Shown: positions 1-8,600 of the stretch, in pieces | How the letters are laid out: every line of letters begins with the position of its first letter | Position numbering within the stretch: the first letter of the stretch is position 1 | NCBI GenBank assembly: GCA_015658495.1 | Contig: DQOT01000293.1 | Coordinates: 1 to 13,472, forward strand | Reading direction: 5' to 3' | DNA length: 13,472 nucleotides | DNA from: Fidelibacterota bacterium | GTDB taxonomy: Bacteria > Fidelibacterota > Marinisomatia > Marinisomatales > UBA1611 | The notes under the pieces: model-generated | What the model was told of the DNA's origin: nothing | The model's database searches: none | Seen by the model: only the letters and a program-made list of their open reading frames with translations | Made by a program: the position numbers and the translations under genes

Positions 1-422
1 CCATCGGTGTCACAGTGGGCTTGGTTTATGTAAATCAAACGACAGGGTTGTCGGGCAAAGGAACCACTGAACATTATGCCGGTTCGGCGTTGGAAGATGA
101 CATGGACATCCCGGAGAAATACCCCAAAGAAATAGAAGGAATGTTACTCACGACGCATACACATTTGATATCTTTCTCATTCATCTTCTTTTTTCTGGGC
201 GCACTTTTCTATATGAACTCCATCCTTACAGGCGGGTGGAAAACATTTATCATGATAGAACCATTTGTTTCTGTACTTGGCACATTTGGATCGATTTGGG
301 GCATCCGTTATTTATCACCTTCATTCAGTATGGCTACGATGGTTTTTGGTATTTTGACTTACCTAACATTTTATTTAATGGTTGCGGTCTGCATCTACGA
401 TCTTCTCCTAAAGAAAGACTGA
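1..422 (+). CDS. C-terminal part of a multi-pass membrane protein (5' end outside window)
   Basis: The reading frame is open from the first complete codon (position 3) to a TGA at 420-422, so the true start lies upstream. A GTG at position 15 is available, but the protein there is already inside a hydrophobic run (VTVGLVYVN), so it is probably not the start. Three further hydrophobic segments follow: one after a THTH motif (FSFIFFFLGALF), one around FVSVLGTFGSIWGI, and one at the C terminus (MVFGILTYLTFYLMVAVCIY). The protein ends in a short basic/acidic tail, LLKKD. The hydrophilic loop before the THTH motif is rich in Asp and Glu. The paired histidines at a membrane boundary could bind heme or metal, but this is speculation. 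The family is not recognised. It is on the same strand as the TetR gene, 131 bases away, and there is no evidence of co-transcription. Confidence 0.7.
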   Translation, partial: IGVTVGLVYVNQTTGLSGKGTTEHYAGSALEDDMDIPEKYPKEIEGMLLTTHTHLISFSFIFFFLGALFYMNSILTGGWKTFIMIEPFVSVLGTFGSIWGIRYLSPSFSMATMVFGILTYLTFYLMVAVCIYDLLLKKD

Positions 423-510
423 CCATTCATCTCATTCTCCGTCTGTAAATCAGCAGAAAGAATTAATTAAAAAAGCAAAAGAATTATTGGGTGAATCCTT
501 ATGCCGTTTT

Positions 511-536
511 AATTTTCGACTCATCGTTCGAATATT
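511..536. promoter_or_regulatory. Candidate TetR operator palindrome
   Basis: Two 9-base arms, AATTTTCGA (511-519) and TCGAATATT (528-536), are inverted repeats with one mismatch around an 8-base spacer. The element ends 17 bases before the ATG of the TetR-type regulator. The position and symmetry fit autoregulation by a dimeric TetR repressor, whose control would extend to the translationally linked receptor. This is an inference from symmetry and location. No clear -35/-10 pair could be assigned in the 131-base gap, so the promoter itself is not called. Confidence 0.4.
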
Positions 537-553
537 AAACTATCATTTCAATT

Positions 554-1147
554 ATGTCAGTTTCTCAAAGACAACTCGAAGAAAGACAAATGCGCCAGGA
601 GCGTATTCTCACCGGTGCCTTGGAAGTATTCAAATCCAAGGGACTGGAAGGTGCAACCATGGACGAGATCGCTACTGAATCCGGTTTCGGTAAAGCCACA
701 CTCTATTATTATTTCCATTCCAAGGAAGAGGTGTTTGCTGCGATCCTGGAAAACGGTTGGAAAGATTTATGGGCAAGCTTGGAACCTGTGATTGCAGGAG
801 ATGATGGTCCACGAAAAACTTTTATAAATGTGCTATTAAAAATCGCTGAAAATGCGAGGAATCGCCCTGGGCTTTTCGAATTCTTATTTAATGCGCCTAA
901 AGTGATCACATTTGAAGAACAGCCATGGAAAAGATATCAGAATAGAATGTATGGCACCATCCAAGGACTGTTGGAAGACAGAATAAAAGCAAGCGAATTC
1001 CCAAATATTAATCCACAACTTTTGTTTAAAGCCATGGGCGGACTTTTTATGGGACTCGTGCTAATGGGCGACCGAAAAGAACCGGTGTCTGAAAAAGATG
1101 TAGAAGATTTGTTGAACCAATTGATCACGAATCCAGCACAAAAATAA
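554..1147 (+). CDS. TetR/AcrR-family transcriptional regulator
   Basis: This is a 197-aa one-component regulator. The N terminus has the TetR DNA-binding fold: a helix around residues 14-30 (RQERILTGALEVFKSKG), then the helix-turn-helix at about 36-57 with the typical TMDEIATESGFGKATLYYYF pattern and the following KEEVF. The rest is a divergent all-helical ligand-binding and dimerisation domain, so the inducer cannot be predicted. The start at 554 has no clear Shine-Dalgarno. An in-frame ATG at 590 (MRQERIL) would also preserve the whole domain and follows a purine-rich stretch. The TAA stop overlaps the ATG of the TonB-dependent receptor by one base (TAATG), so the pair is probably translated from one message. 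The regulator plausibly controls its own operon through the palindrome at 511-536. Family assignment is firm; the target is inferred. Confidence 0.93.
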   Translation: MSVSQRQLEERQMRQERILTGALEVFKSKGLEGATMDEIATESGFGKATLYYYFHSKEEVFAAILENGWKDLWASLEPVIAGDDGPRKTFINVLLKIAENARNRPGLFEFLFNAPKVITFEEQPWKRYQNRMYGTIQGLLEDRIKASEFPNINPQLLFKAMGGLFMGLVLMGDRKEPVSEKDVEDLLNQLITNPAQK

Positions 1148-3288
1148 TGTTCTCTCGACTTTTTTTATTTTATTCATTCATCCTGACAATTTCCGTTGGG
1201 GAGACCATATCCGGCACTGTAAAAAACGATGCCAATGGAAAATCGATTCCCAACGCAAATATTTATATTGTGGAAACAAAACAGGGAACAGTCACTGATC
1301 CATACGGCTTTTTTGAAATAGATCTGCCAAGCGGCTCCTACACAATCCAGATTACAAATATTGGTTTTAAAACCTATTCCGCAGAAATCACAGTTACAGA
1401 TCAACCGGTAAAACTGAATGTGGAATTGGAATCCACCATCCTTGAATTTAGTGAAATTTCTGTAGAAGGATTATTTACCACTCGCCTTGGCTATGAGTCT
1501 GTAGATGTTTTGTCCGGTGATCAGATCAAATCTATGGAAAAAGAATCGTTGTCCGACGTTTTACGAATGTTGCCTGGTGTGGATGTTCAATTCGCCCACG
1601 CCAACGGACGCAACGTAAATTTATCTATCCGGGGCTCTTCGGATTATAAACCCGGCGGTTACAATAACCGGGTGCTTCTCCTCCTTGATGGATTCCCAAT
1701 ACAAATTCCCAACAGTGGGGCCCCGGACTGGAATTCATTGCCACTAGAAAGTATTCAGCGAATCGAAGTGGATAATAGTCCAGCCTCTGCTCAATATGGA
1801 CATAATTCCATGGGCGGTGTCATTAACCTGATCACGGATTATAATGGTGAAGATCAGTCCACGAAGATAAAACTGGGTGGAGGCACATTTACAACCGCCC
1901 AAACATCTTTAACTCATCATGTTCAAAAAGGGAATTGGACGTTGGGTGTGAATGGTATGGCGAGAACATCCGCAGGGCATCGTTTTAATGCCGATGATCA
2001 ATCGAACCGGATCCGCTCCTATTTGAGATATGCCGACCAAAAAGGGCGGACCTATCGGTTAAGTCATATTTTGTCTTATTCGGACAATGGACATCCAGGT
2101 TTTGCTAGCACGCCGTCGTATCGTCGTTCGGAACGGACATCTCATTACCTTCAGGGACATGGTTTTTATCCCATCGGTGCAGGTGTTTCCATGTCGCATT
2201 CCCTTTTCCTGAACAAGTTTGATACGCGCTATTATGATAAAGACGGCGTTCCTTACGAAAAGATAGTAGGTGAGCGATTGTATGATGATATAACCGTGGG
2301 GCTCAGGTCAGAAATGTTGATCACACGATGGGAACGGTGGATCGTTATGGCAGGATCTGATTTGGATTGGAGCCGGTCGAAAGTCACTGTTTTTAATCCG
2401 ATCTATGAGTCGCCAAGTCAATTCTCATTAGGTTCCTTCATTCAATCAAAATATTCCATTGGTAATGGTTGGAGCATGGGATCAGGACTTCGATACGATA
2501 TCCGGAAGGTGGATCCCAGCAATAATTATGCCAAGCGGGAATACACAAACTGGTCGCCGAAAATTAATCTCATGTACTCCATAAAGGGGCAGCGGGCTTT
2601 TACATTGGCTTACAGTGAAGGTTTCCGTGCGCCATCCTTATCGGAATTATACCTGAAGCACACCAGCAGTTATGGACTCACCCAGCAGGGTAACCCGAAA
2701 GTTTTACCGGAACGGGTTCGTGCTGTGGAACTCTCCTATGATCATCCCCATTCGGAATCCTTGTATTGGAGCATTGCCATATTTGTGAATCAATATGAAA
2801 ATATGATCGACTTTGTTTACAGCCTGCCCATCAAGGCCGTGAATCGGGAAGGCGTCACAGGAAAAGGTTTAGAATATCAGTTCAACTGGACACCGACAAA
2901 ATCTTTTTCATTTTCCGGTCAATTTGAATATTTGGATATGAAAGACCATGGCGGTGATCCTATCTTGTATCGTTCCAAACATAAAGGACAAATCTCTATT
3001 TCTCTGAAATCCGATTTGGCAGACCTTCGCTTTTCAACCCGCATCTGGAGTGACCAACAATACGACGATTTCTTGAGCCACGATTATGTGGTGGTGGGAG
3101 ACAAGATCATTTTCCCTTTAGAGACGCTGCCCGCACAAGCCATCCCTGAAATGATTGTAAGTAAACAGATCAAATCTTACAAAGTATCTTTTAAAATTTC
3201 GAATCTTCTCGATACAAAATACGCGTTGATTCAAGACTACCCCATGCCCGGACGAACCTGGCATATGACTTTAACCAAATCCTTGTAA
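1147..3288 (+). CDS. TonB-dependent outer-membrane receptor with N-terminal carboxypeptidase-regulatory-like domain
   Basis: This 713-aa outer-membrane active transporter takes energy from TonB-ExbB-ExbD. Residues 1-20 form a signal peptide. Residues about 21-100 match the carboxypeptidase-regulatory-like beta-sandwich (SGTVKNDANGKSIPNANIYI, then GTVTDPYGFFEIDLPSGSY and NIGFKTY), an extension frequent in Bacteroidota-type receptors. The plug spans about 115-225, with landmark motifs LSDVLRMLPGVDVQ, NLSIRGSS, NNRVLLLLDGFPI, IQRIEVDNSPASAQYGHNSMGGVINLIT. The remainder is a 22-strand-type barrel with FRAPSLSELYLKHTSSYG and GNPKVLPERVRAVELSY, both typical of BtuB/siderophore-type receptors. It ends in Leu rather than the usual terminal Phe. 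The substrate cannot be deduced; no cobalamin riboswitch-like sequence was seen upstream. It overlaps the TetR gene by one base and is followed 15 bases later by the start of a lipoprotein that may be a surface partner. Confidence 0.94.
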   Translation: MFSRLFLFYSFILTISVGETISGTVKNDANGKSIPNANIYIVETKQGTVTDPYGFFEIDLPSGSYTIQITNIGFKTYSAEITVTDQPVKLNVELESTILEFSEISVEGLFTTRLGYESVDVLSGDQIKSMEKESLSDVLRMLPGVDVQFAHANGRNVNLSIRGSSDYKPGGYNNRVLLLLDGFPIQIPNSGAPDWNSLPLESIQRIEVDNSPASAQYGHNSMGGVINLITDYNGEDQSTKIKLGGGTFTTAQTSLTHHVQKGNWTLGVNGMARTSAGHRFNADDQSNRIRSYLRYADQKGRTYRLSHILSYSDNGHPGFASTPSYRRSERTSHYLQGHGFYPIGAGVSMSHSLFLNKFDTRYYDKDGVPYEKIVGERLYDDITVGLRSEMLITRWERWIVMAGSDLDWSRSKVTVFNPIYESPSQFSLGSFIQSKYSIGNGWSMGSGLRYDIRKVDPSNNYAKREYTNWSPKINLMYSIKGQRAFTLAYSEGFRAPSLSELYLKHTSSYGLTQQGNPKVLPERVRAVELSYDHPHSESLYWSIAIFVNQYENMIDFVYSLPIKAVNREGVTGKGLEYQFNWTPTKSFSFSGQFEYLDMKDHGGDPILYRSKHKGQISISLKSDLADLRFSTRIWSDQQYDDFLSHDYVVVGDKIIFPLETLPAQAIPEMIVSKQIKSYKVSFKISNLLDTKYALIQDYPMPGRTWHMTLTKSL

Positions 3289-3290
3289 CA

Positions 3291-3348
3291 AGAAGGACCT
3301 ACAATGAAACTCATGAAAAACCTGCTTATTTTATAGCTCGCTACCGTA
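3291..3348 (+). other. Ribosome-binding site and signal-peptide start interrupted by an in-frame amber codon
   Basis: AGAAGGA at 3291-3297 is a strong Shine-Dalgarno six bases before ATG 3304. From that ATG the frame reads MKLMKNLLIL, then TAG at 3334-3336, then LATVMFIATAC in the same frame as the downstream lipoprotein ORF. Replacing the TAG with a Leu codon (TTG, one base change) would give a textbook lipoprotein signal peptide: Lys-rich n-region, Leu-rich core, and Cys at position 22. The amber therefore sits in what looks like the real start of the gene. It may be a sequencing or assembly error, a true null mutation, or a codon that is read through. Confidence 0.75.
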
Positions 3349-3759
3349 ATGTTTATTGCAACAGCGTGCGAAGATGAAAAAGCCGAAACACCCCCAGAAA
3401 GTGCAACTATTTCTGGAACAATCACTTTTTCCGGCGATTGGCCAACCAAAGGAACTATTTACCTTTCTGTGCAAAATACATGGTATCCTGTTGATGCGCC
3501 TTATGCAACAACGACCATTTCAGAATCTGATGTAACCGCTAATGCTTATGCTTATTCTTTCACTGAAGTGGCATTTGGTACCTACGCTGCTATTTCAGTT
3601 TCTTGGTTAGATCCAGAGGATACGAATCCGGCAACCAACCAGCACATTAAAGTTGTTTACGGTGGAACAGCAGCTGCTTATTTTGCGGATGCGGACAGCA
3701 TTACTGTCTCGGAAGATATTTATGAATTAACTGGTTTGGATTTTTCAGCCGCATTTTAG
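3349..3759 (+). CDS. Putative surface lipoprotein (start region disrupted)
   Basis: From ATG 3349 this encodes 136 aa, but the likely original start is ATG 3304, which would give a 151-codon product were it not for the amber at 3334-3336. The visible part begins MFIATACEDEKAETPP. The Cys followed by acidic residues and a Pro-rich linker is typical of a lipidated N terminus. The mature part is small and beta-rich (SATISGTITFSGDWP, GTIYLSVQNTWYP, YSFTEVAFGTYAAISVSW), resembling short Ig-like or carboxypeptidase-regulatory-like lipoproteins. No enzyme motif is present. If translation starts only at 3349 the signal peptide lacks its Lys residues, and export would probably fail. It lies 15 bases (to ATG 3304) after the TonB-dependent receptor on the same strand, so a role as an accessory surface protein is plausible but unproven. 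The intact body suggests recent damage, read-through, or a base-call error. Confidence 0.65.
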   Translation: MFIATACEDEKAETPPESATISGTITFSGDWPTKGTIYLSVQNTWYPVDAPYATTTISESDVTANAYAYSFTEVAFGTYAAISVSWLDPEDTNPATNQHIKVVYGGTAAAYFADADSITVSEDIYELTGLDFSAAF

Positions 3760-3770
3760 CCTGTTCCTAA

Positions 3771-3844
3771 TTTGCCACGAAGGTCACTAAATATCACGAA
3801 TGGAAAAAATTATCTCTTTCTTATTTTGTGCTTTTTGTGACGAA
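3771..3844. repeat. Degenerate CACGAAG/CACAAAG-type inverted-repeat element
   Basis: The left arm around 3772-3794 (GCCACGAAGGTCACTAAAT) and the right arm around 3820-3844 (TTTTGTGCTTTTTGTGACGAA) are imperfect inverted repeats. Over a 19-position core about 13 positions pair, and several of the others can form G-U pairs in RNA. Such CACGAAG/CACAAAG palindromes occur as dispersed intergenic repeats in a range of environmental bacteria. A second, similar element lies on the other side of the DUF454 gene. It could act as a transcription terminator for the receptor/lipoprotein operon. That role is inferred. Confidence 0.45.
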
Positions 3845-3856
3845 TAACGAATCATT

Positions 3857-4258
3857 ATGAGTCCCCACACCGCCCAAATTAAAACAAGCAAAACGGCCAG
3901 GATTTCTTGGTTGGTAGCAGGATGCATTTCTGTTTGTATTGGATTCATCGGAATCATTGTTCCCGGTTTACCCACTACCGTTTTTATGCTGATTGCAGCT
4001 GCTTGTTTTTACAGGTCATCCCAACGATTCTATGACTGGGTAATTTCACATAAACTATTTGGGCATTACGTTAAAAATTACCGTGAAGGAAAAGGAATGC
4101 CGAAACGAGCCAAAGTTGTGGCATTCCTTTTCATGTGGGGATTTGTTCTCTTCGCGGTGGCGTTTGGTATTCCAGATCATCCTCTCTGGGCCAAGATTCT
4201 TGCATCTCTCACCGCTACAACCGGCACAGGCTATATCGCTACCCTTCCGACTCTTTAA
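3857..4258 (+). CDS. DUF454 (YbaN-like) inner-membrane protein
   Basis: This is a 133-aa integral membrane protein of unknown function. The DUF454 signature is clear: a first membrane hairpin at about residues 17-52, with GFIGIIVPGLPTTVFMLIAAACF and the highly conserved VPGLPTT turn, followed by an amphipathic segment with paired aromatics (RSSQRFYDWVISH, LFGHYV). A basic stretch GMPKRAKVVA comes next, then one or two C-terminal helices (FLFMWGFVLFAVAFGI; KILASLTATTGTGYIATLP). The length is normal for the family. No good Shine-Dalgarno precedes ATG 3857. It stands alone, enclosed by two related inverted-repeat elements, and converges with the minus-strand amidohydrolase operon. No context suggests a function. 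Confidence 0.9.
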   Translation: MSPHTAQIKTSKTARISWLVAGCISVCIGFIGIIVPGLPTTVFMLIAAACFYRSSQRFYDWVISHKLFGHYVKNYREGKGMPKRAKVVAFLFMWGFVLFAVAFGIPDHPLWAKILASLTATTGTGYIATLPTL

Positions 4259-4266
4259 TTTATTTT

Positions 4267-4332
4267 AAACACGGAATACAAAAAGAACTCCAAGTCGTTT
4301 TACTCTTTGTGAACTCTGTGCCCTTTGTGTTT
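4267..4332. repeat. Degenerate inverted-repeat element between convergent genes; possible bidirectional terminator
   Basis: The outer arms AAACAC (4267-4272) and GTGTTT (4327-4332) pair perfectly. The inner parts (left GAATACAAAAAGAACTCCAAG, right CTTTGTGAACTCTGTGCCC) pair imperfectly, with roughly 17 of 28 positions matching. The element fills most of the 82-base gap between the plus-strand DUF454 gene and the minus-strand amidohydrolase gene, where a bidirectional terminator is expected. Its right arm (CTTTGTG...CCCTTTGTG) resembles the element at 3771-3844, so the two probably belong to the same dispersed repeat family. Confidence 0.45.
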
Positions 4333-4340
4333 GAACAAAT

Positions 4341-5660
4341 CTACTGGTTCAATCGACCAAGACGACGATACTTTTCTTTATATTTTTCCCAAAGGTTTTT
4401 TTGTCGGTCGGTCAAATCTACTTCCCGTCCCTGGATGTAGGCTTTCATGGGATTAGTAGTCTGGATCAGTGGATGTGCATCCGCGATAAAGAAGGTGGCA
4501 TCTTTACCGGGTTCTAACGAACCGACACGTTCATCAATTCCGAGAATTTCCGCAGCTGATAAGGTTATAGCGCGTATGGCTTCACTTTTTGGGAGTCCCC
4601 AAGCTGCAGCACGCATTGCTTCGTTAGGCAATGTTCTCACATGTCCATCAAAAGGATAACCGGGATCAGTTGAGATACAAAACCTTACGCCTGCTTCATG
4701 GAGCATAGCCGGGACTTTATAGGGTGTATGGATAGGTTCATACCGGCGCCATGGTGTGGTTTGCACACTCAAGAGAATCACAGGAATATTATGTTTCACC
4801 AGCAATTCGGGGTTTCGCCATGCGTCCCGCGCGCCAACAATGACAATATTGAAATCATGTTTATTAGCCCATTTTACTACCGCTTCTATCTGGCGAATAT
4901 CATTGGCACGAACATGGATTGGCTCCTTATGAATAATAAATGGAATCATTGATTCCAGCCGAAGATCGGATTGCTGTTTCTGTTCCGCTTTCCGTTCTCT
5001 TACGGTCCTGCGCTGATGGTAAGCTTGTACATCTCGCACGAGTCGATCGATTTCCCGGACGGCTTTATTGTATTCGTCCCGTTGATCTTTTTCTTTCTTT
5101 TTGGCATCTTTCCGGAAATTGAAACGCATATTGGGCCAGTTCAGGTTCAATGCTGAAGGATGTTTCAGTGTGGCATCTTCCCAGGTCCAGCCATCCAGCA
5201 TCATGACAGATGATTGACCTGAAATGCGTCCGGATGCTGGCGCAGAGTTCACGATCAATATTCCGTTGGAGCGAGTCACCGGAATCAAGTCTGAATCCGG
5301 ATTATAACTCACATTCGCCCGCACATTTGGATTGATCTCACCGATCTCGGAATGATCATTGGTTTGTTTTACAAGACCAATTTCCGTTAAACCGATACGT
5401 GTATATCCGGCAATGTAACCGGGGACCACATGCATTCCATAAATGTCATAAACATCCGTTTCAGGGGATGGTTGGATCTGCTCGTCGATGGTAATGATCT
5501 TGCCATTGGCAAACAGGAGATCGTAGCCTTCAAGAATATCACCGGAAACAGTATGAAGCGTACCGCCTTTCAGCAATATCGGACGCTTCTGGTCGGTGCC
5601 GGGAATTTGGTCATTGGCAAATATAAAGGAAATGAATAGGAGTGATAAAATATGTCTCAT
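4341..5660 (-). CDS. Secreted amidohydrolase-like protein with degenerate metal site
   Basis: Starting at ATG 5660 this is 439 aa with signal peptide MRHILSLLFISFIFA. An in-frame ATG at 5675 was rejected because GGAGGTG, the Shine-Dalgarno for 5660, lies within that codon run at 5666-5672. The stop codon of the upstream 1010-aa gene overlaps this ATG (TAATG). The fold is amidohydrolase-like: the N-terminal beta-sandwich strand GYDLLFANGKIITID, then VVPGYIAGYTRIGLTEIG where active members have GFIDxHxH, then C-terminal RFCISTDPGYPFDGHV, SEAIRAITLSAAEILGID and VGSLEPGKDATFFIAD. The HxH metal ligands are therefore absent; a possible Asp (STDPG) and a His in IHVRAND remain. Residues about 180-230 form a Lys/Arg/Glu-rich, coiled-coil-like insert. 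It may be a non-catalytic partner of the adjacent double amidohydrolase. The substrate is unknown. Confidence 0.87.
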   Translation of the reverse strand: MRHILSLLFISFIFANDQIPGTDQKRPILLKGGTLHTVSGDILEGYDLLFANGKIITIDEQIQPSPETDVYDIYGMHVVPGYIAGYTRIGLTEIGLVKQTNDHSEIGEINPNVRANVSYNPDSDLIPVTRSNGILIVNSAPASGRISGQSSVMMLDGWTWEDATLKHPSALNLNWPNMRFNFRKDAKKKEKDQRDEYNKAVREIDRLVRDVQAYHQRRTVRERKAEQKQQSDLRLESMIPFIIHKEPIHVRANDIRQIEAVVKWANKHDFNIVIVGARDAWRNPELLVKHNIPVILLSVQTTPWRRYEPIHTPYKVPAMLHEAGVRFCISTDPGYPFDGHVRTLPNEAMRAAAWGLPKSEAIRAITLSAAEILGIDERVGSLEPGKDATFFIADAHPLIQTTNPMKAYIQGREVDLTDRQKNLWEKYKEKYRRLGRLNQ

Positions 5661-8600
5661 TATTGCACCTCCCATCCCAGTAGATCTTTATCGCCGATCT
5701 CACAATTGTGTCCATGATGCGGTGTGTCACCATTGGGTTTCATTTCCTTTCCATCGGGTTTGGATGATGATGCCAGAATCTTTTGGATCAAATCCTGTCG
5801 GACTTTCGTGTCCCGTTCTTCCAATTGTGCATTTTCGTCCATGGAAAAATAGCGTTTTCCTTCGATCCATGTTTCCTGCACATGGGAATAAATAGAGAGT
5901 GGCGGTCCGTCCCATATTACAAAATCTGCATCTTTACCTTCTTCTAAAGAGCCGAACCAATTGTCGATTCGCAACTGTATCGCTGGATTAATGGTAACGA
6001 ATTTCAACGCATCTTCTTCTTCAAGTCCGCCATATTTTACTGCTTTCACCGCTTCCGTATTCATTCGTCGAGCTAATTCATCATCATCAGAATTAAAAGA
6101 AACGAGAACACCATTTTTCGCCATGAGAGTTCCATTATAAGGAATGGCGTCAATCACTTCATACTTATATTGCCACCAGTCAGAAAAGGTAGAAGCGCCA
6201 GCGCCGTGTTCAGCGATCCGTTCTGCCACTTTGTATCCTTCAAGCACATGTTGGAAGGTGGCAATGGTGAATCCAAAATCTTCAGCGATTCGGGTCAGCA
6301 TTAAAATCTCATCTTGTCGGTATGAGTGACAATGAAGGAGCCGTGTCTCTTCTAAAATTTCTGCCAATGCTTCCAATTCAAGATCTATTCTTGGTGGCAC
6401 TTTTTTCCGCTGGGCTTTGGAGTTGCGATTATAGGTTTTATGTCGATGGCGATAGTCTTGCGCCGCGCGAAATGCATCTCGAATCACCTGTTCTACACCC
6501 ATCCGGGTTTGCGGATAACGGGTCCCGGGCCAATTCGCCTGTTTTACATTCTCACCCAAAGCAAACTTGATTCCTTGTGGTGCTTTCTTGTACAAAAGTT
6601 CTTCCGGTCCGGATCCCCAGCGAAGTTTAATGACAGCATTTTGTCCACCGATGGGATTAGCAGATCCATGGAGCACATTGGCTGTAGTGAGTCCGCCGCC
6701 CAACTGGCGATACACATTAATATCATCGGCATAAAGCACATCACGAATTCGAACCTCCGCCGTTACGGCTTGGGCACCTTCATTGATTGAAGATGCAGCG
6801 GAGTGACTGTGGCAATCGATGAGTCCCGGGGTTACATATTTTCCGGTGCCATCAATCACAAGGGCGCTGCCTTGGGGGACTGTAATATCCGGCGCGACCT
6901 TATCTATTTTCCCATCCACAAACAAGATGTCCCAATCTTCCAGGATTCCTTTAGGTCCACAAGTCCAGATCGTGGCGTTATCCACCAACACCGCATTCGG
7001 CGCGATTAACGCACTTGATAATCCATAAGCACCTTCGGGAAAGAAGAGTGGCGCATCGCTGGCTACTTCCGGCTCCCGTGGTTTTGGTTCTTTCTTTTTA
7101 ATCCGTTTCGCACTGAAAGGATAATTCTCGCCAGATCCATCATGAGCCAAACCGGAAATATCGTCCTTGACGATCTCCCCATTAAAGGCAAGTGCACCTT
7201 TGAATCCGAGAGACTTCCCATCAATGGTAAAACTGATGGATGTTTCATAAATATCTATGTCCCGGAGTTTGATCTTTTTTTCGCCTATCGTGATGGTGCC
7301 AATCAGTTTCCCGCCGAAAGATGGTTTCCCTTTTGCGCCATTAGCACCCTTCTTCGCTTTTTGCGTGGAAAATTCTAAGTCATATTCCTTGTTATGAATT
7401 GTCAGGGTCCATTTCCCCGCTAGAGTCACTTTGTGGCGCGGCGCCATGTAATGTTCTTCACCGGCGAGCCAGAGAGAAATGATTCGTGATTTGGGATCAA
7501 AATAATCACCGTCCGTCACCACAAGATTTGCCATATATCCGTACTGGATCTTTCCCAGTGTTTTACCTACACCCATGGCTTCTGCAGGGAAAGTGGTAAG
7601 TGCGGCCAGGGCCACGTCTTGGGGTAAACCTCGATCAATGATCTTTTGGAGATTGGATCGAAAATCAGTTTTCTTTTTCAATGGACTGGAAGAAAAGCAG
7701 AATTGTATCCCCGCATCATAAACCTTTTTGATATTGTCCGGTGCCATGTCCCAATGCTTCAATTGCTCTGTGGAATACTGCAGTGCGATGTATGGATCCG
7801 TTACTTTTGGCTTGGCAGGGAATTCCAGCGGAAAAATGAGAAAAGGGTTTTTTACTGCGATCTCTTCCAATCGGCGATATTCATATCCACTGCTCAAGAT
7901 CCAGGGATTCAGGTTGAATTCATGGGCGATATTCAAAGCACGAAGTGCACCATGTTCTTCCTGAGTCATGAAGAGCATGGGACGATGATTTGCCCGAAAT
8001 ATTTCCAATGCCGCCAAGCCGGGATTCAATGGGATCGGCTCATTCTCATCTGGATATTTTTCAACAATGGCTGTGGATTTTCCGAACCATTCCGCATCAT
8101 AGAGTGATTGGCGAATAAAAGCGATGATTCCCAACAGTGAGTGGGGATAAGGCTCACCCCATCCACCGGTCTTAAATGTCATGACTTGTGCCACATCCTT
8201 TGAAACGGACACATTCTCTTTATTTAAGACCACCAGATCCGACTTTCCTTTGAAGATGCCTTTTTCCGGCACCACATGGGCCGCGGTGATCCCTATAGAT
8301 CGGAGCGCCTTCAGGTCCTTGTCCTTGATCTTCAGGTCATCCTTGGCGCGATATTCAGAACGCATCCTGTTGTTCCAGTGGTCATCGGGACTTTTAACCT
8401 TTTCATCTTTTTTAACTTCCAGCCAGCCATCAATGAATCCCGCATACACATTGGCACCTTCCAGGTCAATCTCGTAGGCATCGCCGGGAATTTGAATATA
8501 GCGGCCGACCTTTTCGATCTTACCATGACGAATAATAATGGTTCCATCCTTAATGAATTCTCCGGGTTCCGTGTGGATCATGGCATGGGTCAGCGCCCAC

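Noticed and set aside
423..553. Cobalamin riboswitch or other structured leader ahead of the TetR/receptor operon
   Set aside because: The gap is only 131 bases and contains no B12-box-like sequence or multi-stem potential beyond the short palindrome.
5661..5675. Start of the 439-aa gene at ATG 5675 (MGGAIMRHIL)
   Set aside because: The segment holds the Shine-Dalgarno for the ATG at 5660, and the lipid-like signal peptide begins correctly at MRHILS.
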